From: Bacillota bacterium
GTDB taxonomy: Bacteria; Bacillota; Sulfobacillia; JAJZYS01; JAJYTV01
Assembly (NCBI GenBank): GCA_021792885.1
Contig: JAJYTV010000034.1
Location: forward strand, 1-10,952
Length of the DNA: 10,952 nucleotides
Direction of reading: 5' to 3'
This document shows positions 6,917 to 10,952 of this stretch, piece after piece; the first letter of the stretch is position 1, and each line of letters starts with the position of its first letter. The position numbers were made by a program, and so were the translations under genes. A model generated the notes under the pieces. That model saw nothing but the letters and a program-made list of their open reading frames with translations. It had not been told where the DNA came from and searched no databases.

Positions 6917-8479
6917 CTACGGCAGCCTCGACGCCGCCAGCGACAAGTAGATGAGCGTCTGGGTCTCGGGATCGCCCAGGGCGCGGCCGAGGACCTCCTC
7001 GATGCGCGCGCAACGCTTCTGCATCGTGTTCCTGTGCACATGGAGCTTCTCGGCAGCTTCCCGCTGGCTGTAGCCGCATGCGATCAAGGTTTCCAGCGTG
7101 GCGATCAGCTCCGCCCCGTTGCGCAGCCGCAGGAGGCGCTCGATCACGGCAGACCGCAACTCTCGCAGCGTGTCCGGATCCGTCTGTCCGATCAGGCGGA
7201 GGAGCACCCGATCCTCGTAGAACAACACTTCGGATGTGCCGTGGGCGGCGTCCATCAGGCGATCCGCCTCCCACGCGGCCTGCTGCACGCGCTGCAGGCC
7301 CGCGACCTGGGAGCTCGCGACGAGATCCACAGGGAAACCGATCTGGCTTACGACTCCGGTCCGCAGCGCAACGAGGTTCTCCCGATCGTTCACGCCGCTG
7401 CTCCAGAGGACCAGCACGCGGTTCAGCGAAAATGTGGTGGCCGCAGGCAGCGAAATCGCGGCGAGGTTGGTTTCGACAGCCGTCAGCAGGGCGTGGCGGA
7501 GTTCGAATTCCCTGCGGGTGGAGAGCGCGGGACTTGGTCCGACGCGCGCGATGACCACCCGGAACTTCCCGTCAGGGTCGATCCCGCGCAGGCGCGCCCG
7601 CTCGAGGGCAGCGGGGTCGGTTGCGCGAAATGCGCCGGACACCAGCGCATCGACGAAGCTCGCGTTGACTCTGCGCTCCACCTCGACAAGTTCCCGCTGG
7701 TGCGCGAGATGCAGCGCGATAACGCTCGACGCATGTTCGGCGACCGTCCGCTCCAGCGGGCCGAACTCGTGTTCGCGCGCGAAGAGCGCGAGGAGCGCGT
7801 ACTGGTTCTCTCCGCTGCGCGCCGGTATGTAGAGCGCCTGCCGGTCGCCGACGCGGTTTAGGAGCGGTTCTCGCCGCTCCAGCGCGCGTCGAACCGCGCG
7901 GGAGGGCGCCGGCCCCCGCGGCACATCTCCGATGCTGGCGATTGGCAGCGTCGCCCCGCCTCTATAGTCAAAGCCGTAGATCGCGAGATCGCAGCCGAGC
8001 AGTACCGCGAGCCGCGCTGCGATCTGACCGAGGTCGCCCGCCTCGAGGGCGGCCGCCGTAAGCGCTCTATGTATGCTGTCCGCCTGCTCGAGGATCTTGT
8101 ACTGTTCCCCGACGAGCAGACGGTGCACCTGGTCCGTGATATCGATGAAGGGAAGCGAGAACGGGGCCTCCACGAGCGGCATGCCGCGACGCTCGGCCTC
8201 GTCGACGACCTCCTCCGGGATGCTAGGCAAAAACCTGCCGACCGCGATCAGCAGCCCGGCCGCGCCGGCGTCCGCGAGCTGCGCGACGGCGGCAAGGTGA
8301 GCGCTTGCATCCTGGCTCCAGCCAATCCCCGTCGTCAGCACGAAGGTCCCATCCCGCAGCCAGGACGCCATGTCCGGCTGATCGACGACGTGAACCCAGC
8401 GCACGGTGCGCTCTAGACCCTCAGCGCCGCTGCGCAGCCGAAGGTCCGGAAAAAGCGTCAGAATGTCCTTGACCCGCAC
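6917..8479 (-). CDS. PucR-family transcriptional regulator
   Basis: DNA-binding regulator of catabolic genes; family members respond to purines, amino acids, GABA and similar nitrogen sources. 520 residues from the GTG start. Order of domains: PucR N-terminal domain (about 3-122, starting RVKDILTLFPDLRLRSG and containing DMASWLRDGTFVLTTGIGW); a GAF-like or linker middle (about 125-270); a CdaR/GGDEF-like region (about 275-410); and a C-terminal PucR helix-turn-helix (about 462-516) with GYSQREAAEKLHVHRNTMQK followed by RIEEVLG. GTG 8479 is chosen over an in-frame ATG at 8524 because GGGGAGG lies 9 nt upstream and family proteins start at this point; the ATG would put the binding site inside the gene. 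It lies upstream of and in the same direction as the permease cluster, so it is the likely regulator of that cluster. Whether it activates or represses is not visible. No effector can be assigned, though GABA or a semialdehyde is a fair guess. Confidence 0.93.
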   Translation of the reverse strand: MRVKDILTLFPDLRLRSGAEGLERTVRWVHVVDQPDMASWLRDGTFVLTTGIGWSQDASAHLAAVAQLADAGAAGLLIAVGRFLPSIPEEVVDEAERRGMPLVEAPFSLPFIDITDQVHRLLVGEQYKILEQADSIHRALTAAALEAGDLGQIAARLAVLLGCDLAIYGFDYRGGATLPIASIGDVPRGPAPSRAVRRALERREPLLNRVGDRQALYIPARSGENQYALLALFAREHEFGPLERTVAEHASSVIALHLAHQRELVEVERRVNASFVDALVSGAFRATDPAALERARLRGIDPDGKFRVVIARVGPSPALSTRREFELRHALLTAVETNLAAISLPAATTFSLNRVLVLWSSGVNDRENLVALRTGVVSQIGFPVDLVASSQVAGLQRVQQAAWEADRLMDAAHGTSEVLFYEDRVLLRLIGQTDPDTLRELRSAVIERLLRLRNGAELIATLETLIACGYSQREAAEKLHVHRNTMQKRCARIEEVLGRALGDPETQTLIYLSLAASRLP

Positions 8480-8488
8480 GCAGTTGCA

Positions 8489-8495
8489 CCTCCCC
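8489..8495 (-). promoter_or_regulatory. Ribosome binding site fixing the GTG start of pucR
   Basis: Minus-strand GGGGAGG lies 9 nt before GTG 8479. A longer reading from ATG 8524 would place this element inside the coding region, so the shorter protein is preferred. Confidence 0.8.
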
Positions 8496-8507
8496 GCCGC
8501 GGCGGCA

Positions 8508-8525
8508 ATTGCACTTCTCTGCAAT
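8508..8525. promoter_or_regulatory. Candidate operator: ATTGCA-N6-TGCAAT dyad in front of pucR
   Basis: Perfect 6-bp inverted repeat with a 6-nt spacer, 29 to 46 nt upstream of the pucR GTG. It overlaps an 8-bp palindrome GCAATTGC (8505-8512), and another TTGCAC half-site lies at 8484-8489, between the binding site and the start. A second imperfect dyad, CAAGG-N6-CCTTTG, follows at about 8527-8542. The clustering just upstream of a regulator's own start suggests autoregulation by PucR. No binding consensus is known to me for this protein, so this is inference. Confidence 0.4.
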
Positions 8526-8600
8526 CAAGGACCGCACCTTTGAGCGCTTTTTACCTATGTCGGCAGATCCTGGCCAAGCAGCCCGATGCGCGCTGGCCGT

Positions 8601-8653
8601 CTTTGGCGAACGCACCGCCCCGCCCTTAGGCCGAGAACGCCATGCCGCCAAAG
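8601..8653. repeat. 8-bp inverted repeat CTTTGGCG / CGCCAAAG in the ilvD-pucR gap
   Basis: The arms are perfect (8601-8608 and 8646-8653) with a 37-nt GC-rich spacer. Transcribed in the ilvD direction it could form a large hairpin downstream of the ilvD stop. There is no run of T after it on the minus strand, so it is not a standard intrinsic terminator. It may be a transcript-end structure or a regulatory dyad. Confidence 0.35.
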
Positions 8654-8657
8654 CGCA

Positions 8658-8688
8658 GGGAGCAACCGCCCTGCCGGACGATGCTCCC
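8658..8688. repeat. 7-bp inverted repeat GGGAGCA / TGCTCCC just after ilvD
   Basis: The arms are at 8658-8664 and 8682-8688 with a 17-nt loop, starting about 18 nt past the ilvD stop on the minus strand. A TTTT run follows on the plus strand (8691-8694), so the terminator-like polarity is for plus-strand transcripts; reading from ilvD the run is A before the hairpin. It is possibly the 3' end structure of the ilvBD transcript, but the call is weak. Confidence 0.35.
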
Positions 8689-8706
8689 CCTTTTGCGCGG
8701 CCTCGG

Positions 8707-10371
8707 TTAGCGCAGGACGGCACCTTCATCCGCTGAGGTGACGTCGCGCGCGTAGCGCCGCAGGTACCCGCTCTTCGCCCGCGAGGGCGGCGCCTGCCAG
8801 GCAGCGCGCCGGCGCGCGAGCTCCTCGTCCGCCACCTCGAGCGTCAGCTCCCGCGCGGCGATGTCGATCTCGATCATGTCCCCCGGCTGCACGAGCCCAA
8901 GTGGGCCTCCCTCCGCCGCCTCCGGGGAGATGTGCCCGAGGCAGATGCCCCGCGTGCCGCCCGAGAACCGCCCGTCCGTGATCAGGGCGACTTCCTTGCC
9001 GAGGCCCATCCCCTGCAGCGCGGAGGTCGGGGCGAGCATCTCCGGCATGCCGGGGCCGCCGCGGGGGCCCTCGTAGCGGATGACGACGACGTCTCCCGCC
9101 TTGACCATGCCCTCCTCGATGCCCCGGCCCGCCTCCTCCTGCGACTCGAAGATCACGGCGGGGCCGCGGTGGCACCGCACCTCCGGGTCGACCGCCGCGA
9201 CCTTCAGCACGGCTCCGCGCGGGGCGAGGTTGCCGTAGAGGATCGCAAGGCCCCCCTCAGGGTCATATGGACGCGAGACGGGCCGGATGACCTCCTCGTC
9301 GGTGACGAAGGCACCCCCGACCGTCTCCCCGACCGTCCTGCCGGAGACCGTCATCGCGTCGAGGTGCAGCAGGCCCTCCACCTCGGAGAGCTCGCGCAGG
9401 ATCGCGGAGATCCCTCCTGCGCGGTCGACGTCCTCGAGGTGCCATTGCGACGCGGGGCTGACGCGGCAGATGTTCGGCGTGCGCCGGGAGATCTCGTCGA
9501 TCCGGCTCAGGGGGAAGTCTATGCCGCCCTCCTTGGCGATCGCCATGCCGTGCAGCACCGTGTTCGTCGACCCGCCCATCGCCATGTCGAGCGCGAAGGC
9601 GTTGTCGAGCGACTCCCGCGTGACGATGCGCGAGGGGCGCAGGTCCTGCTTCACGAGTTCGATGATCGCCTCGGCCGTCTGCCGCGCGAGCTCCTCGCGC
9701 CGCTCGGTGCGGGCGAGGATCGTGCCGTTGCCGGGAAGCGCGAGCCCGAGCGCCTCCGTCAGGCAGTTCATCGAGTTCGCGGTGAACATCCCCGAACACG
9801 ACCCGCAGGTCGGGCAGGCGACCGCCTCGAGCTCCTCGAGCTGCGAGGCGGCGATGCGGCCGCTGCGGTACGCCCCGACCCCTTCGAAGACGGAGATCAG
9901 GTCGACGGCCTGCCCCGCCGCCGTCCGCCCCGCGGCCATCGGGCCGCCGGAGACGAAGATCGTCGGGATGTCGAGGCGCATCGTCGCCATCAGCATGCCG
10001 GGGGTGATCTTGTCGCAGTTCGGGATGCAGATCATCCCGTCGAACCAGTGCGCCATCACCATCGTCTCGACCGAATCCGCGATCAGCTCGCGGCTCGGCA
10101 GCGAGTAGCGCATCCCGATGTGCCCCATCGCGATGCCGTCGTCCACGCCGATCGTGTTGAACTCGAACGGCACCCCGCCCGCGGCCCGCACCGCCTCCTT
10201 GACGATGCGGCCGAACTCCTGCAGGTGCACGTGGCCCGGGACGATGTCGACGTACGAGTTCGCGATGGCGATGAACGGCTTGCCGAAGTCGACGGGCTTC
10301 ACGCCCGCGGCGCGCAAGAGCGCTCTATGCGGGGCGCGGTCTGCGCCCTCTTTGATCATGTCCGATCGCAA
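8707..10371 (-). CDS. ilvD: Dihydroxy-acid dehydratase
   Basis: Dehydrates 2,3-dihydroxy-isovalerate and 2,3-dihydroxy-3-methylvalerate to the 2-keto acids, the third common step of valine and isoleucine synthesis. 554 residues, the short Gram-positive form. Visible: VPGHVHL (44-50), Asp78 in GVDDGIAMGH, cluster ligand Cys119 and Lys121 in NCDKITPGM, cluster ligand Cys192 in CGSCSGMFTANSMNC, MAMGGSTNT (263-271), RYEGPRGGPGMPEM with Glu443, and Ser470 in DGRFSGGTRG. The position that holds a cysteine (TPCN) in the [2Fe-2S] type reads VPGH here, as in E. coli IlvD, so an oxygen-sensitive [4Fe-4S] enzyme is inferred. The start is TTG (10371), read as MRSDMIKEGADRAPHR, which matches the family N-terminus; AGGAG lies 8 nt upstream inside the last codons of ilvB. 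The gap to ilvB is only 4 nt, so translation is probably coupled. Confidence 0.98.
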   Translation of the reverse strand: MRSDMIKEGADRAPHRALLRAAGVKPVDFGKPFIAIANSYVDIVPGHVHLQEFGRIVKEAVRAAGGVPFEFNTIGVDDGIAMGHIGMRYSLPSRELIADSVETMVMAHWFDGMICIPNCDKITPGMLMATMRLDIPTIFVSGGPMAAGRTAAGQAVDLISVFEGVGAYRSGRIAASQLEELEAVACPTCGSCSGMFTANSMNCLTEALGLALPGNGTILARTERREELARQTAEAIIELVKQDLRPSRIVTRESLDNAFALDMAMGGSTNTVLHGMAIAKEGGIDFPLSRIDEISRRTPNICRVSPASQWHLEDVDRAGGISAILRELSEVEGLLHLDAMTVSGRTVGETVGGAFVTDEEVIRPVSRPYDPEGGLAILYGNLAPRGAVLKVAAVDPEVRCHRGPAVIFESQEEAGRGIEEGMVKAGDVVVIRYEGPRGGPGMPEMLAPTSALQGMGLGKEVALITDGRFSGGTRGICLGHISPEAAEGGPLGLVQPGDMIEIDIAARELTLEVADEELARRRAAWQAPPSRAKSGYLRRYARDVTSADEGAVLR

Positions 10372-10375
10372 TCTT

Positions 10376-10952
10376 CTAGCTCCTCTCGGCGGCGGGCTGC
10401 GGCTTCTCGAGCAGGACGTCCGAAAGGCTTGCGCCCTGCGGCACCATCGGGAAGACGTTCTCCTGCGGCTCGACGACGACGTCGAGGATCACGGGCCCGC
10501 TCTCGGCCTGGCAGGCCGCGAGCGCCGCCCGCAGGTCCGTGGCGGTCTCGACGCGCATGCCCTTCCAGCCGTAGGCCTCCGCAAGCAGCCGGTAGTCCGG
10601 CAGGTCTGTCATCTGCACGGCGCTGTAGCGCTCCTGGTGGAAGAGCTCCTGCCACTGGCGCACCATGCCGAGCTGGTGGTTGTTGATCACGACGACCCGC
10701 ACGGGAAGCCCGTAGTTCGTCGCCGTGGCCATCTCCTGGATGTTCATCTGGATGCTGCCGTCGCCCGAGATCAGCCAGACGCTCGCCTCGGGCCTCGCCA
10801 TCTGCGCCCCGAGCGCAGCCGGCAGCCCGAAGCCCATCGTGCCGAGGCCGCCCGAGGTGACGAGCTGGCGGGTCTTCGCGAAGGGGTAGAGGAGCGCCGT
10901 CCACATCTGGTGCTGGCCGACGTCCGTCACGACGATGGCCTCCCCGTCCGTG
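10376..10952 (-). CDS. ilvB: Acetolactate synthase large subunit, C-terminal part (5' end outside window)
   Basis: Catalytic subunit of acetohydroxyacid synthase, condensing pyruvate with pyruvate or 2-ketobutyrate using thiamine diphosphate and FAD. Only the last 191 residues are present, and the frame stays open to the window edge. Visible: DVGQHQMW, the SGGLGTMGFGLPAALGA helix region, the ThDP/Mg-binding motif GDGSIQMN followed by VVVINNHQLGMVRQWQ, and the C-terminal DVVVEPQENVFPMVPQGAS. These match IlvB/IlvI rather than the related pyruvate oxidases. An internal GTG at 10930 is not a start, because coding continues upstream with TDGEAIV. The stop TAG lies 4 nt before ilvD, whose ribosome binding site is inside this gene. 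No regulatory subunit gene (ilvN) follows, which is unlike many ilv operons. Confidence 0.97.
   Translation of the reverse strand, partial: TDGEAIVVTDVGQHQMWTALLYPFAKTRQLVTSGGLGTMGFGLPAALGAQMARPEASVWLISGDGSIQMNIQEMATATNYGLPVRVVVINNHQLGMVRQWQELFHQERYSAVQMTDLPDYRLLAEAYGWKGMRVETATDLRAALAACQAESGPVILDVVVEPQENVFPMVPQGASLSDVLLEKPQPAAERS
10380..10384 (-). promoter_or_regulatory. Ribosome binding site of ilvD inside the ilvB 3' end
   Basis: Minus-strand AGGAG lies 8 nt before TTG 10371 and overlaps the last codon and stop region of ilvB (…AGG AGC TAG). This layout suggests translational coupling of IlvB and IlvD. Confidence 0.75.

Larger units (their letters stand above)
8480..8706. other. 227-base non-coding gap between ilvD and pucR
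   Basis: No convincing gene is present on either strand. It holds, in order on the minus strand, the two inverted repeats after ilvD, a relatively AT-rich patch (about 8545-8560 with a run of five A on the minus strand), the TTGCA half-site cluster and the pucR ribosome binding site. A pucR promoter probably lies here, but I could not find a convincing -35/-10 pair. Confidence 0.6.

Noticed and set aside
8480..8524. N-terminal extension of the PucR regulator by 15 residues from ATG 8524
   Set aside because: No binding site precedes that ATG, while GGGGAGG lies at ideal spacing before the GTG at 8479 and the conserved domain starts there.
8932..10686. A 584-codon open frame on the plus strand
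   Set aside because: It is antisense to ilvD and ilvB with the same low-complexity Arg/Asp/Ala-rich composition, and no binding site or domain supports it.

Overview
All eight genes in this 10,952-base window lie on the minus strand, so transcription runs from high to low coordinates. The DNA is GC-rich with a strong G/C bias at third codon positions, and most genes have a strong GGAGG-type ribosome binding site. Five of the seven visible starts are GTG or TTG. The IlvD and IlvB sequences resemble the short Gram-positive (Bacillus-like) type. This suggests a GC-rich Gram-positive such as a deep actinobacterial or high-GC Firmicutes-type lineage, but no marker here fixes the taxon.

Region A (10952-8707) holds the end of ilvB (acetolactate synthase large subunit, C-terminal ThDP-binding part) followed after 4 nt by a complete ilvD (dihydroxy-acid dehydratase). 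Both belong to branched-chain amino-acid synthesis and are almost certainly co-transcribed and translationally coupled. No ilvN lies between them.

Region B (8706-6746) holds a complete PucR-family regulator flanked by two non-coding gaps. The 227-base gap in front of it carries two inverted repeats just after ilvD and a cluster of TTGCA half-sites next to the regulator's start. The 171-base gap after it leads into the catabolic genes and carries a 7-bp inverted repeat with a 14-nt spacer.

Region C (6745-1) is a five-gene catabolic cluster: APC-type amino-acid/polyamine permease, zinc-dependent medium-chain alcohol dehydrogenase, PatD-like (gamma-aminobutyraldehyde-type) aldehyde dehydrogenase, GabT-type 4-aminobutyrate aminotransferase, and a glycerol dehydrogenase (GldA family) cut by the window edge. 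A reasonable reading is uptake of GABA, putrescine or a related amino alcohol/aminoaldehyde, oxidation by ADH and ALDH, and transamination by GabT to a semialdehyde, under PucR control. The true substrate and the roles of the two alcohol dehydrogenases cannot be settled from the sequence.

I see no mobile element, CRISPR array, tRNA or rRNA gene, phage gene or defence gene. The least ordinary points are the two dehydrogenases accompanying GabT and ALDH under a PucR regulator, and the dyad symmetries in the two gaps beside pucR. I do not see evidence for a wholly new system.
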